The notes: generated by a model from the sequence alone, not told the origin. Shown: positions 41,339 through 51,120, counted from the stretch's first letter. The stretch: DNA of 64,000 nt from Blastochloris sulfoviridis (GCF_008630065.1 NZ_VWPL01000009.1:1-64000); one strand, 5' to 3'. Numbers and translations: made by a program.

Positions 41339-42679
41339 ATGCTTGCGTTTCGCCGCTGCGCCGCGCTCCTTCTCTTCGCCTGTGCCGTGCTCTCGGCAGG
41401 GGCCGCTTCGGTCGTGGCCCAGCACGCTGCGGTTGCGGCCACCGCGCCCGCCGGTTCCGGCAAAGACAAGGGCGTCACGGCCGTCGATGTCCGCCTCGCG
41501 GGGGATCTCGTTCGCACGCGCCTGGTGCTCGACCTGACGGCGACGGTCGAGATGCGGGTGTTCACGCTCGCCGATCCCTACCGCGTGGTGGTGGATGTCG
41601 CCGGCCTCGATTTCAATCTGCCGGCGACGGCCGGCCACCACGGCCGCGGCCTGATCACGGCCTTCCGCTATGGCCAGGTCGGCCCGGGCAAGGCCCGCCT
41701 GGTGCTGGAGGTGCGCGAGCCGGTGAGCGTCGACAAGTCGTTCGTGCTCGATGCGATCGACGAACAGCCGGCGCGGTTGGTGATCGATCTCGTGCCGACC
41801 GACCGGACGAGCTTCCTGCGCTCGGCCGAGGTTCCGTCGTCGCGGGTCGATCCGATGGCCGCCATTCGCAACGCCACGGCCGAACCCGGCACGGCGGCCG
41901 AGAGCAAGCCTCCCGAGGCCAAGCTGTCCGAGACCAAGCCGCCAAAGGCCGATTCTCCGGCGCGATCGCGTCTTCCGGTTGTGGTGATCGATCCTGGCCA
42001 TGGCGGAATCGACACCGGCGCCAATGCCCCGGGCGGCGGGGTCTCCGAAAAGACCGTGGTGCTCGAAGTCGCCCTGATGCTGCGCGACAGGCTGGAGAAG
42101 GGCGGCCGGGTGAACGTGGTGATGACGCGCACCGAGGACGTGTTCGTGCCGCTTGGCGAACGGGTTCGAATCGCCCGGCGCAACGAGGCCGCGCTGTTCC
42201 TGTCGATCCACGCCGATTCGATCCGCGCCCGCGACGGCATCGCCTCGGGCGCCTCCGTCTACACCCTGTCGGAGAAGGCCTCCGATGCGGAAGCCGAGCG
42301 GCTGGCCGAGTCGGAGAACAAGGCGGACCTGATCGCCGGCGTCAATTTGCAGGAAGAGGCGGAGGACGTCGCCGACATCCTGATCGATCTCGTCCAGCGC
42401 GAGACGAAGTCGTTCTCCGCCCATTTCGCGCACACGCTGGTGGGCGAGATCCGACCGACCGCCCGCATGCACCGCACGCCGCTGAAATCGGCCGGGTTCA
42501 AGGTGCTCAAGGCGCCCGACGTGCCCTCGGTGCTGCTTGAGCTCGGCTTCATGTCCAACCGGCAGGAGCTTCGCCAGATCACCTCGGTGGCGTGGCGCAC
42601 GAAGGTCACGGAGGCGATCGCCGACGCCATCGAGCGCTTCGTGGCGATGCGCACGGCGGGCGGGCGGACGCCGAAGTGA
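41339..42679 (+). CDS. amiC: N-acetylmuramoyl-L-alanine amidase AmiC-like (AMIN + Amidase_3)
   Basis: 446 residues from the ATG at 41339; an in-frame TTG five codons earlier is possible. A signal peptide (about 1-30, ending VVAQHA) is followed by an AMIN domain (about 45-145, VEMRVFTLADPYRVVVDVAG), a Lys/Pro linker, and an Amidase_3 catalytic domain (about 205-435). Zinc ligands are visible in VVVIDPGHGGIDTGA (His), SEKTVVLEVALML (Glu) and LFLSIHADS (His). The catalytic Glu lies in VPSVLLELGFMSN. It cleaves the peptide from MurNAc in septal peptidoglycan. The NlpD-like LytM factor at 27588-29105 is its probable activator. PBP1A follows after 197 bases. Confidence 0.94.
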   Translation: MLAFRRCAALLLFACAVLSAGAASVVAQHAAVAATAPAGSGKDKGVTAVDVRLAGDLVRTRLVLDLTATVEMRVFTLADPYRVVVDVAGLDFNLPATAGHHGRGLITAFRYGQVGPGKARLVLEVREPVSVDKSFVLDAIDEQPARLVIDLVPTDRTSFLRSAEVPSSRVDPMAAIRNATAEPGTAAESKPPEAKLSETKPPKADSPARSRLPVVVIDPGHGGIDTGANAPGGGVSEKTVVLEVALMLRDRLEKGGRVNVVMTRTEDVFVPLGERVRIARRNEAALFLSIHADSIRARDGIASGASVYTLSEKASDAEAERLAESENKADLIAGVNLQEEAEDVADILIDLVQRETKSFSAHFAHTLVGEIRPTARMHRTPLKSAGFKVLKAPDVPSVLLELGFMSNRQELRQITSVAWRTKVTEAIADAIERFVAMRTAGGRTPK

Positions 42680-42876
42680 GGCGGTTCCGGCCCCTGGTGA
42701 TCGCGAGATTGTGAGCCGGTTGCCGGGGCCTCTGTTTTGCCATGAAGGCGGGCGAGGCATGCTCCACGCACGCGAAACGCGGGGCGGCACCTGCCGTGAG
42801 CGCCGGCCGTCTGCCACGGCGCCACCCCGGCACGAACCGCAAGGGCTCTGGCCCGCCACGAACCGCAAGGAACGAA

Positions 42877-45360
42877 ATGCGATTTCTGATCAGGTTCTTC
42901 GGCTTTCTGTTCGCGATCGGAACCGTGATCTTCCTCGGTGGGGTGGGGGCGGTTTCCTATTTCGCGTGGAAGTATTCGCAGGATCTGCCGGACTATTCCA
43001 CGCTCCAGGACTATGAACCGCCGGTCATGACGCGGGTTCATGCCACGGACGGCTCGCTGGTGGGCGAATATGCCCGCGAGCGGCGGCTGTATCTGCCGAT
43101 CCAGGCGGTGCCGAAACTGGTGATCGGCGCCTTCCTGGCGGCCGAGGACAAGAACTTCTACCAGCACGGCGGCCTCGACTTTTCCGGCATCGCCCGTGCC
43201 GCGGTGGTCTATTTCCAGAACCTCGGCACCAATCGCCGGCCGCAGGGCGCCTCCACCATCACCCAGCAGGTCGCCAAGAACTTCCTGCTCACCAACGAGG
43301 TGTCGATCGACCGCAAGATCAAGGAAGCGCTGCTGGCGCTGCGCATCGAGCGGACCTATTCGAAGGACAAGATCCTCGAACTCTACCTCAACGAGATCTT
43401 CCTCGGCATGCAGGCCTATGGCGTCGCCGCCGCCTCGCTGCTCTATTTCGACAAGTCGGTCCACGAGCTCACCGTGGCGGAGGCGGCCTATCTCGCCGCG
43501 CTGCCCAAGGGGCCGAACCTGTTCCACCCGTTCCGCCAGCGCGAGCGCGCCATCGAGCGCCGCAACTGGGTGATCGACCGCATGGTCGAGGAGAAGTTCA
43601 TCACCGCCGAGGACGGCGAGGCCGCCAAGAAGCAGCCGCTGACCGTCACCACCCGGCCGACCGGCGCGCATATCTTCGCGGCCGAGTATTTCGCCGAGGA
43701 GGTGCGGCGCGAGCTGATCGACCGCTACGGCGAGAAGAAGCTCTACGAAGGCGGCCTGTCGGTGCGCACCACGCTCGACCCCAAGCTGCAGCAGATGGCC
43801 AAGAAGACGCTGATGGAGCATCTGGTGCGCTTCGACGAGCAGCGCGGCTGGCGCGGCCCGGTCAATCGCATCGACCTCGCCTCGGGCGACTGGGGCGTCA
43901 AGCTCGGCGAGATGCGGGCCTATGGCGACATTCCGTGGCGGCTCGCGGTGGTGCTGGAGGCGGGGGACCAGACCGCGCGCATCGGCCTGCAGCCGCCGCG
44001 CGAGCGCTCCGGCCAGCTCGCCACCACGCGCGAGATCGGTCTGCTGCCGCTCGACGGCGCCAAGTGGGCGCGCTGGGCCCAGGGGCCGGACAAGGGCAAG
44101 CCGATCACCAAGGTGTCCCAGGCGGTGCGCCCGGGCGACGTGATCTATGTCGAGGATGCCTCGGCCGCCGACGCGCCGGGGCAGGGCTCGAAGAGCTTCA
44201 AGCTGCGCCAGCTTCCGGACGTGGAGGGCGGCATCGTCGCGCTCGATCCGTGGACCGGGCGCGTGCTGGCGCTGGTCGGCGGCTTCTCGTTCGACGAAAG
44301 CCAGTTCAACCGTGCCACCCAGGCGCAGCGCCAGCCGGGCTCCTCGTTCAAGCCGTTCGTCTATGCCGCCGCGCTCGACAATGGCTACACGCCCTCCACC
44401 GTGGTGATGGACGCGCCGATCGAGATCGACCAGGGCCCCGGCCAGGAGGCGTGGCGGCCGGAAAACTATTCCCGCAAGTTCTACGGGCCGCAGACGCTGC
44501 GCTTCGGCATCGAGCAGTCGCGCAACGTCATGACAGTGCGGCTGGCCCAGGACGTCGGCATGCCGCTGATCGCCGAATACGCCAAGCGCTTCGGCGTCTA
44601 TGACGACATGCTGCCGATGCTGTCGATGGCGCTCGGCGCCGGCGAGACCACGCTTTTGCGCATGGCCGGCGCCTACGGCATGTTCGCCAATGGCGGCAAG
44701 CGCATCAAGCCGACCCTGATCGACCGGGTGCAGGACCGCTACGGCCACACCGTCTACCGTCACGACGAGCGGAGCTGCCAGGGCTGCGACGCCGACAAAT
44801 GGGCCAACCAGCCCGAGCCCACGCTGATCGACAAGCGCGAGCAGGTGCTCGACCCGATGACCGCCTATCAGATCACCTCGATGCTGGAAGGCGTGGTGCA
44901 GCGTGGTACCGGCACGGCGCTGAAGGAGGTCGGCAAGCCGATCGCCGGCAAGACCGGCACCACCAACGATGCGAAGGACGTGTGGTTCGTCGGCTTCTCG
45001 CCCGACCTCGTGGTGGCGGCCTATTTCGGCTACGACCGCCCGCGCTCGCTCGGCCAGAAGGCGACCGGCGGCGGCATCGTTGCGCCGGTGGTGCGCGACT
45101 TCATGAAGCTCGCGCTCGCCGACAAGCCGGCGGTGCCGTTCCGCGTGCCGCCCGGCATCAAGCTGATCCGCATCAACGCCAAGACCGGCCTGCGCGCCCA
45201 GCCGGGCGAGGGCGGCACCATCCTGGAAGCGTTCAAGCCGGGCACCGCGCCGCCGGATTCCTACTCGATCATCGGCGTCGTCGACGCCCAGGGACGGCCG
45301 CTCACCGTCTCGCCGGAGGCAGACCGTGCCGTGGGCGCCGGAACCGGTGGGCTCTATTGA
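42877..45360 (+). CDS. mrcA: Penicillin-binding protein 1A (bifunctional transglycosylase/transpeptidase)
   Basis: 827 residues. The ATG at 42877 (AAGGA upstream) is chosen because MRFLIRFFGFLFAIGTVIFL is a normal signal anchor; a frame extending 45 codons earlier lacks one. The GT51 transglycosylase (about 55-235) has AAEDKNFYQHGG with catalytic Glu90 and GASTITQQVAKN. An OB-like insert follows at about 320-440. The transpeptidase has the SSFK tetrad (Ser489, Lys492), SRN at about 547-549 and KTGTTND (Lys692). It polymerises and cross-links peptidoglycan. The next gene overlaps its stop. Confidence 0.96.
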   Translation: MRFLIRFFGFLFAIGTVIFLGGVGAVSYFAWKYSQDLPDYSTLQDYEPPVMTRVHATDGSLVGEYARERRLYLPIQAVPKLVIGAFLAAEDKNFYQHGGLDFSGIARAAVVYFQNLGTNRRPQGASTITQQVAKNFLLTNEVSIDRKIKEALLALRIERTYSKDKILELYLNEIFLGMQAYGVAAASLLYFDKSVHELTVAEAAYLAALPKGPNLFHPFRQRERAIERRNWVIDRMVEEKFITAEDGEAAKKQPLTVTTRPTGAHIFAAEYFAEEVRRELIDRYGEKKLYEGGLSVRTTLDPKLQQMAKKTLMEHLVRFDEQRGWRGPVNRIDLASGDWGVKLGEMRAYGDIPWRLAVVLEAGDQTARIGLQPPRERSGQLATTREIGLLPLDGAKWARWAQGPDKGKPITKVSQAVRPGDVIYVEDASAADAPGQGSKSFKLRQLPDVEGGIVALDPWTGRVLALVGGFSFDESQFNRATQAQRQPGSSFKPFVYAAALDNGYTPSTVVMDAPIEIDQGPGQEAWRPENYSRKFYGPQTLRFGIEQSRNVMTVRLAQDVGMPLIAEYAKRFGVYDDMLPMLSMALGAGETTLLRMAGAYGMFANGGKRIKPTLIDRVQDRYGHTVYRHDERSCQGCDADKWANQPEPTLIDKREQVLDPMTAYQITSMLEGVVQRGTGTALKEVGKPIAGKTGTTNDAKDVWFVGFSPDLVVAAYFGYDRPRSLGQKATGGGIVAPVVRDFMKLALADKPAVPFRVPPGIKLIRINAKTGLRAQPGEGGTILEAFKPGTAPPDSYSIIGVVDAQGRPLTVSPEADRAVGAGTGGLY

Positions 45361-45839
45361 CGTTGACCGACGATAGGCTGCGGTCGCCCTGGCCGGATGC
45401 GTCGTCGCCGCGGCCGCGCTGGCCGGAGCTTGGCGACCGCTTCGAGAAGACCTTCGCCTTTTCGGCGACGGAGATCTCCGACTTCGCCGCCCGCTGCGGC
45501 GATACCAACCCGCTGCACCACGATCCCGAATACGCCGCCAACTCGCGCTTTCGCGGACTGATCGCCTGCGGGCCGCACACCTCGGCGGTGTTCATCGCGC
45601 TGATCGCCAACTGGTTTGCCCCGGACTGGGAGATCATCGGCCAGGAGTTCCAGGTGCGGTTCGACCAGGCCGTGCGGGTGGATACGCCGGTGCGGATGGC
45701 CTGGACGGTCGCCGAGATCGACGCCAATAGTGCCGGCACCCGCGCCAAGCTCATCGTCACCGGCGAGGCGCTCGACCCGGCCGGGCGGCCGCTGCTCACC
45801 GGCCGCGCCGCCGTGGTGCTGTGGCCGAAGGAGAGGTGA
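45357..45839 (+). CDS. MaoC-like hot-dog dehydratase
   Basis: 160 residues. No ATG occurs early in the frame, so the start must be a TTG at 45357 (overlapping the PBP1A stop) or at 45363. The hot-dog hydratase motif is SDFAARCGDTNPLHHDPEYA, with the catalytic Asp49 and His54 pattern of (R)-specific enoyl-CoA hydratases. It is followed by RFRGLIACGPHTSAVF and FQVRFDQAVRVDTPV. It should hydrate enoyl-CoA or a related thioester, but the substrate is unknown. The association with PBP1A may only reflect transcription coupling. A family C repeat cluster follows. Confidence 0.85.
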   Translation: MTLTDDRLRSPWPDASSPRPRWPELGDRFEKTFAFSATEISDFAARCGDTNPLHHDPEYAANSRFRGLIACGPHTSAVFIALIANWFAPDWEIIGQEFQVRFDQAVRVDTPVRMAWTVAEIDANSAGTRAKLIVTGEALDPAGRPLLTGRAAVVLWPKER

Positions 45840-45854
45840 GGCGCTGTCGTCAGA

Positions 45855-46165
45855 AAGAGGTCCCCTTGCTGCAGACGGTCCCGGCTCGCGGGCCTGCGGC
45901 CCTTGCCCGGGACGACGACCTCTCCTCTTGCGTCATCCCGGCCAAGCGGCGAAGCCGCGCGAGCCGGGATCGTGCGTCGAAAGGGGTCTCTTCTGCTGAC
46001 GGCCCCGGCTCGGCGCTTCGCGCCGTCCGGGGCGACGACATCTGGGTTGTCATCCCGGGCAAGCGGCGAAGCCGCGCGACCCGGAATCGTTGCGGGCGTT
46101 TGCGCCTTTTCCTGCTGACGGTCCCGGGGCTCGCTCTCGCTCGCCCGGGACGACGCCGGCAAGAG
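45855..46165. repeat. Dispersed repeat, family C, cluster 2
   Basis: Three or four copies of gcgtcatcccggcaagcggc gaagccgcgcgaccgggatcg-type hairpins alternate with aaggggtctcttctgctgac and ggcccttgcccgggacgac. They are homologous to 37640-37909. The cluster fills the 45840-46254 gap, where no gene is seen. Confidence 0.75.
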
Positions 46166-46254
46166 TCCGCCGCTGCAGAGCAGCCCCGCATTGCCCGCCT
46201 TGCCGGATTCGGAGTGCCGGCACTACCGTTCGGCTCATTGGTTCGGAGGCTTTC

Positions 46255-47244
46255 ATGCGCATGACCACCGTTGTCGCCGCGCTGGCGATCGTCATGGCTG
46301 GGGCGGCGGGCGGCTATGTGCTGTGGTCGCGCGATGCGGCGAGCCGCGTGCCGGCGGGCTTCGCCCGCGCCAATGGCCGCATCGAGGTGGAGCGCGTCGA
46401 CGTCGCCACCAAGATCGCCGGTCGAATCGCCGAAATCCGGGTGCGGGAAGGCGATGACGTGACCAAGGGCGAATTGGTCGCGCGGCTCGATTCGACCGAG
46501 CTGCGCGCCCAGCTTGCCGCCGCCAAGGCCGCAGTGCTGCGCGCCGAGCAGGCGATCATCAAGGCAGAGGCCGACGTGGCGAGCCAGGAGGCCAGCCTCG
46601 CGCTCGCCGAACTCGAACTCTCGCGCGGCACCGAACTCGGCAAGCGCTCGGTGGCCTCGGTGTCGGACGTCGACAAGCGCCGGGCCCAGCGCGACGTCGC
46701 CAAGGCGGTGGTCGACGGCGCCAAGGCCGCGGTCGGCGACGCCAAGGCCTATCGCGCGGTGGCGATCGCCCAGGTCGACCAGATCCAGGCGACGCTGGAC
46801 GAGACCGACCTCACGGCGCCGGTGGCCGGCCGCGTCGAATACAAGCTCACCCAGCCGGGCGCCGTGCTGGCCGCCGGCGGCCGGGTGGTCACGCTGCTCG
46901 ACCTTACCGACGTCTATATGACGGTGTTCCTGCCCACCGCCCAGGTGGGCAAGGTGGCGCTCGGCGCCGAGGCGCGCATCATCCTCGACGCCGGGCCTGA
47001 GTTCGTCATACCCGCCACGGTGTCGTTCATCGCCTCCGAGGCGCAGTTCACGCCGAAGGCGGTCGAGACCGCGACCGAGCGCGAGAAGCTGATGTACCGC
47101 ATCAAGGTGTCGATCGAGCCCAAGCTGCTCACCACCTATCGCAGCTATGTGAAGGCGGGCCTCACCGGCAACGCCTATCTCAGGATCGACCCCGCCGCCG
47201 CCTGGCCCGCCGACCTTCAGCCGAAGCTGCCGGATGTCCCGTGA
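46255..47244 (+). CDS. HlyD-family periplasmic adaptor (membrane-fusion protein)
   Basis: 329 residues. The ATG at 46255 has GGAGG five bases upstream. One N-terminal membrane anchor (about 5-22) is followed by a lipoyl half (GRIEVERVDVATKIAGRIAE, VREGDDVTKGELVARLDS), a coiled-coil hairpin (about 80-165, Ala/Glu-rich) and the second half (DLTAPVAGRVEYKLTQPGAV). It links an inner-membrane pump to an outer-membrane channel. The ATPase gene overlaps its 3' end by 11 bases, so this is the first gene of a three-gene export operon like E. coli yhiI-rbbA-yhhJ. No outer-membrane channel gene is present. Confidence 0.9.
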   Translation: MRMTTVVAALAIVMAGAAGGYVLWSRDAASRVPAGFARANGRIEVERVDVATKIAGRIAEIRVREGDDVTKGELVARLDSTELRAQLAAAKAAVLRAEQAIIKAEADVASQEASLALAELELSRGTELGKRSVASVSDVDKRRAQRDVAKAVVDGAKAAVGDAKAYRAVAIAQVDQIQATLDETDLTAPVAGRVEYKLTQPGAVLAAGGRVVTLLDLTDVYMTVFLPTAQVGKVALGAEARIILDAGPEFVIPATVSFIASEAQFTPKAVETATEREKLMYRIKVSIEPKLLTTYRSYVKAGLTGNAYLRIDPAAAWPADLQPKLPDVP

Positions 47245-49993
47245 TCCGATCGTCCGCATCGAAGCGTTGAGCCACCGCTTCGGCGGCAAGGCGGCGCTGA
47301 TCGACGCGACGCTGGATCTGCCGGCGGGTTCCACCACCGCGGTGGTGGGGCCGGACGGTGTCGGCAAGTCGACGCTGCTGTCGCTGATCTCCGGCACGCG
47401 CAAGATCCAGACCGGCAGCGTCACCGTGCTCGGTGGCGACATGCGCGAGGCCCGCCACCGCAACACGGTGGCGCCGCGCATCGCCTACATGCTCCAGGGG
47501 CTCGGCAAGAACCTCTATCCGACGCTGTCGGTGGTCGAGAACATCGACTTCTTCGGCCGCCTGCACGGCCAGGGCGCCGCCGAGCGCTCGTCACGCATCG
47601 GCCGGCTGCTGGAGGCCACCGGCCTTGCGCCGTTTCCGGACCGCGCCGCCGGCAAGCTCTCGGGCGGCATGAAGCAGAAGCTGTCGCTGTGCTGCGCGCT
47701 GATCCACGACCCGGACCTGCTGATTCTCGACGAGCCGACCACCGGCGTCGATCCGCTGTCGCGCCGCCAGTTCTGGGCGCTGATCGATCAGCTCCGGGCC
47801 GAGCGGCCGGGCATGACCGTGCTGGTCGCCACCGCCTATATGGAGGAGGCGGCGCGCTTCGAGCGGCTGATCGCCATCGACGAGGGGCGCATCCTCGCTT
47901 CGGAGCCGACCGCCGACGTGCTGGCGCGCACCGGTGCCGCAACGCTGGAGGCAGCCTATGTCGCGCTGCAGCGGCCGGAGCGGCGCGGGCAAAGCGGCGA
48001 TCTGGTGATCCCGCCGCGCACACATCATGACGGCGCACCGGCCATCATCGCCGAGCATCTCACCCGCCGCTTCGGCGATTTCGTCGCGGTCGACGACGTG
48101 TCGTTCCGCATCGAGCGCGGCGAGATCTTCGGCTTCCTCGGCTCGAACGGCTGCGGCAAGACCACCACCATGAAGATGCTGACCGGCCTATTGTCGGTCA
48201 GCGAGGGCAGGGCGGAACTGCTCGGCAAGCCGGTCGATGCGGGCGACATCGCCACCCGCATGCGGGTCGGCTACATGTCGCAGTCGTTCTCGCTCTATGA
48301 GGAGCTGTCGGTCCGGGCGAACCTGGACCTGCACGCCAAGCTCTACCGGCTGCCCAAGGCCGAGGCCTCGGCCCGCATCGCCGATGCGTTGGCGCGCTTC
48401 GACCTCGCGGGCTTCGCCGACGACCTGCCGGCCAGCCTGCCGCTCGGCATCCGCCAGCGCCTGCAGCTCGCCGCGGCCTGCCTGCACCAGCCCGAGGTGC
48501 TGATCCTGGACGAGCCGACCTCCGGCGTCGACCCGGCGGCGCGCGACCTGTTCTGGCGGCTCCTGATCGAGCTCGCGCGGCGCGACGGCGTCACCATCTT
48601 CGTCTCGACCCATTTCATGAACGAGGCCGAGCGCTGCGACCGCATCTCGCTGATGCACGCCGGCAAGGTGCTGGCGGTCGGCCCGCCGGCCGAGCTGACC
48701 CAAGCCAAGGGCGCGCCCTCGCTGGAGGAGGCGTTCATCGCCTATCTGACCGAGGCCAGCGGCGAGAGCATCGGGCACGCCGAGGGCGCCCAAGATTCTT
48801 CAGCCGATTCCCCCGCCGACCCGCCGGTCGATCCCCTGCCGGAGCCGCGCGCGCGCGGTCCGCTCGCCGTCTCGATGGGCCGCATCTGGGCCTTCGCCCG
48901 CCGCGAGGCGGTGGAGCTGTTGCGCGACCGGGTGCGCCTCGCCTTCGGCCTGATCGGGCCGCTGATCCTGATGCTGACCTTCGGCTACGGCATCTCGTTC
49001 GACGTCGAGAAGCTGCCCTTCGCCGTGCTCGACCGCGACCAGAGCATCGAGAGCCGCGCCTTTCTCGAAGCCTTTTCCGGCTCGCGCTATTTCCGCGAGC
49101 GGCCGCCGCTGCGCGATCAGGCGGAGATCGACGCGCGCATGCGCGCGGGCGAATTGCGCCTCGCCATCACCATCCCGCCGGGCTTCGGGCGCGATTTGCT
49201 GAACAACCGCCGGCCGGAGGTCGGCTTCTGGCTCGACGGCGCCAACGCGTTCCGTGCCGAAACCACCCGCGGCTATATCAATGGCGTGGTGCTGGCCTAT
49301 GCCGAGGATCTGGCGCGGCGCACCGCAGGCGCGGTGCCGGACCTCACCGCCATCGAGCTTCGCCCGCGCTTTCGCTACAATCAGGACTTCCGCAGCGTCT
49401 ACGCCATCGCGCCCGGCATCATCATGATGCTGCTGGCGATGATCCCGGCGATGATGACCGCGCTCGGCGTGGTGCGCGAGCGCGAGATCGGCTCGATCGC
49501 CAATCTCTACGCCTCGCCGGCCACGGTGGGCGAATTCCTCATCGGCAAGCAGCTTCCCTATCTGGCGCTCGGCTTCGTCAGCTTCCTGCTGCTGATCGTC
49601 CTCGTCGTCGTGCATTTCGGCGTGCCGGTGCGCGGCTCAGTCTTGGCGCTGCTCGGCGGCGGGCTGCTCTACATTGCCGCCACCACCGCGTTCGGCCTGT
49701 TCGTGTCGAGCTTCGTGAAGAGCCAGATCGCGGCGATGCTGGTGACGGCGGTGCTGTGCAACACCATCGCCATCAATTTCTCGGGCCTGCTCTATCCGAC
49801 CTCGACGCTGACCGGCTCGGCCAAGCTGTTCAGCATCGGCTTCCCGGCCGCCTGGTTCCAGCAGATCAGCCTGGGAACCTTCACCAAGGGCCTGCCGGCC
49901 TCGGCCTTCGTGCTCGACCTCGTGGTGCTCGGCCTGTTCGCCATCGGCTTCCTGATGGCGGCGCGGCTGTTCCTGAAGAAGCAGGAGACCTGA
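47234..49993 (+). CDS. Fused ABC transporter: two ATPase domains plus ABC-2 permease (RbbA/YhiH-like)
   Basis: 919 residues. The first ABC domain (about 5-235) has Walker A GPDGVGKST, signature LSGGMKQK and Walker B LLILDEPTTGVD. The second (about 270-500) has GSNGCGKTT, a degenerate signature LPLGIRQR and VLILDEPTSGVD. From about 545 a six-helix ABC-2 permease follows, with a large periplasmic loop after the first helix and GVVREREIGSIANLYASP before the helical bundle. The domain order matches RbbA/YhiH-type exporters, which work with an HlyD adaptor and a second ABC-2 protein. Both of those flank it here. The cargo is unknown. Confidence 0.93.
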   Translation: MSRDPIVRIEALSHRFGGKAALIDATLDLPAGSTTAVVGPDGVGKSTLLSLISGTRKIQTGSVTVLGGDMREARHRNTVAPRIAYMLQGLGKNLYPTLSVVENIDFFGRLHGQGAAERSSRIGRLLEATGLAPFPDRAAGKLSGGMKQKLSLCCALIHDPDLLILDEPTTGVDPLSRRQFWALIDQLRAERPGMTVLVATAYMEEAARFERLIAIDEGRILASEPTADVLARTGAATLEAAYVALQRPERRGQSGDLVIPPRTHHDGAPAIIAEHLTRRFGDFVAVDDVSFRIERGEIFGFLGSNGCGKTTTMKMLTGLLSVSEGRAELLGKPVDAGDIATRMRVGYMSQSFSLYEELSVRANLDLHAKLYRLPKAEASARIADALARFDLAGFADDLPASLPLGIRQRLQLAAACLHQPEVLILDEPTSGVDPAARDLFWRLLIELARRDGVTIFVSTHFMNEAERCDRISLMHAGKVLAVGPPAELTQAKGAPSLEEAFIAYLTEASGESIGHAEGAQDSSADSPADPPVDPLPEPRARGPLAVSMGRIWAFARREAVELLRDRVRLAFGLIGPLILMLTFGYGISFDVEKLPFAVLDRDQSIESRAFLEAFSGSRYFRERPPLRDQAEIDARMRAGELRLAITIPPGFGRDLLNNRRPEVGFWLDGANAFRAETTRGYINGVVLAYAEDLARRTAGAVPDLTAIELRPRFRYNQDFRSVYAIAPGIIMMLLAMIPAMMTALGVVREREIGSIANLYASPATVGEFLIGKQLPYLALGFVSFLLLIVLVVVHFGVPVRGSVLALLGGGLLYIAATTAFGLFVSSFVKSQIAAMLVTAVLCNTIAINFSGLLYPTSTLTGSAKLFSIGFPAAWFQQISLGTFTKGLPASAFVLDLVVLGLFAIGFLMAARLFLKKQET

Positions 49994-51120
49994 TGCGCGC
50001 GCTCGCCAATGTCTGGACGCTGGGCTTGAAGGAGTTCGCCAGCCTGCGCCACGATCGCGTCATGCTCTTGCTGCTGCTCTACGTCTTTACCGGCGCGATC
50101 TATTCCATCGCCCACGGCATCTCGACCGAGGTGGTCAACGCCTCGATCGGCATCGTCGATTCCGACCATTCGCAGCTCTCCGGCCGCATCGCCGGCGCGC
50201 TGCAGGCGCCGCTGTTCCAGTCGCCGGTGATGCTCGACCGCGATCAGGTCGACGCGGCCATGGAGTCGGGGCGCATCACCTTCGTCATCGACATCCCGCC
50301 ATCGTTCGAGGCCGACGTGCTGCGCGGCTTGAAGCCGGCGGTGCAGATCCTGATCGACGCCACCGCCATGACCCAGGCCGGGGTCGGCTCGCTCGACATC
50401 CAGCAGATCGTGCTGAACGAGGTGACGACCTGGCTGCAGGGCCGCGGCATCGAAGCCCAATTGCCGATCAAGGTGACGACGCGCGCCCTCTTCAACCCCA
50501 ATCTCGACTCGATCCGCTTCACCTCGGTGATGGCGATCATCAACTTCATCACCATCCTGTCGATCGTGCTGGTGGCGGCGGCGGTGATCCGCGAGCGCGA
50601 GCACGGCACCATCGAGCACCTCCTGGTGATGCCGGTGACCCCGGCCGAGATCGCCGCCGCCAAGATCTGGGCCAATGGGGCGGTGATCCTGGCCGGCGCC
50701 TTCCTGTCGCTGATCATCATGATCGAGGGGGTGCTGGGGGTGCCGATCCACGGCTCGATCCCGCTGTTCCTGGCCGGATCGGCGATCTACCTGTTCGCCA
50801 CCACCTCGCTCGGCGTGCTGCTGGCCACCGTGGCGCCGACCATGCCGCAGTTCGGCCTCCTGGCGATCCCGGTGTTCATCGTCATGAACCTGCTGTCGGG
50901 CGCCAACACGCCGCTGGAGAGCATGCCCGAGGCGCTGCAGACCGCGGTGCAGGTCTCGCCCACCACCCATTACGTCGCCTTCGCCCAGGCGATCCTCTAT
51001 CGCGGCGCCGGGCTCGACGTGGTGTGGCCGCAAATCGTGGTGATGGCGGCGCTCGGCGCCATCGCCCTTGCGGCGGCGCTGGCCCGCTTCCGCAACATGC
51101 TGGCGACCCAGGCGGGGTGA
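49993..51120 (+). CDS. ABC-2 type permease (YhhJ-like)
   Basis: 375 residues. The first membrane helix follows RHDRVMLLLLLYVFTGAIY. A ~150-residue extracytoplasmic domain comes next (IGIVDSDHSQLSGRIAGALQ...), then five helices beginning at TSVMAIINFITILSIVLVAA with the ABC-2 signature REREHGTIEHLLVMPVTPAE. It starts inside the stop codon of the fused ATPase gene (TGATG). Its own TGA is the first three bases of a family A repeat. It probably pairs with the permease half of its partner to export a drug or lipid-like substrate. Confidence 0.92.
   Translation: MRALANVWTLGLKEFASLRHDRVMLLLLLYVFTGAIYSIAHGISTEVVNASIGIVDSDHSQLSGRIAGALQAPLFQSPVMLDRDQVDAAMESGRITFVIDIPPSFEADVLRGLKPAVQILIDATAMTQAGVGSLDIQQIVLNEVTTWLQGRGIEAQLPIKVTTRALFNPNLDSIRFTSVMAIINFITILSIVLVAAAVIREREHGTIEHLLVMPVTPAEIAAAKIWANGAVILAGAFLSLIIMIEGVLGVPIHGSIPLFLAGSAIYLFATTSLGVLLATVAPTMPQFGLLAIPVFIVMNLLSGANTPLESMPEALQTAVQVSPTTHYVAFAQAILYRGAGLDVVWPQIVVMAALGAIALAAALARFRNMLATQAG

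Noticed and set aside
42742-42876. A 45-codon upstream extension of PBP1A
   Set aside because: The extension lacks a signal anchor and family likeness. The ATG at 42877 has AAGGA and begins a normal membrane anchor.
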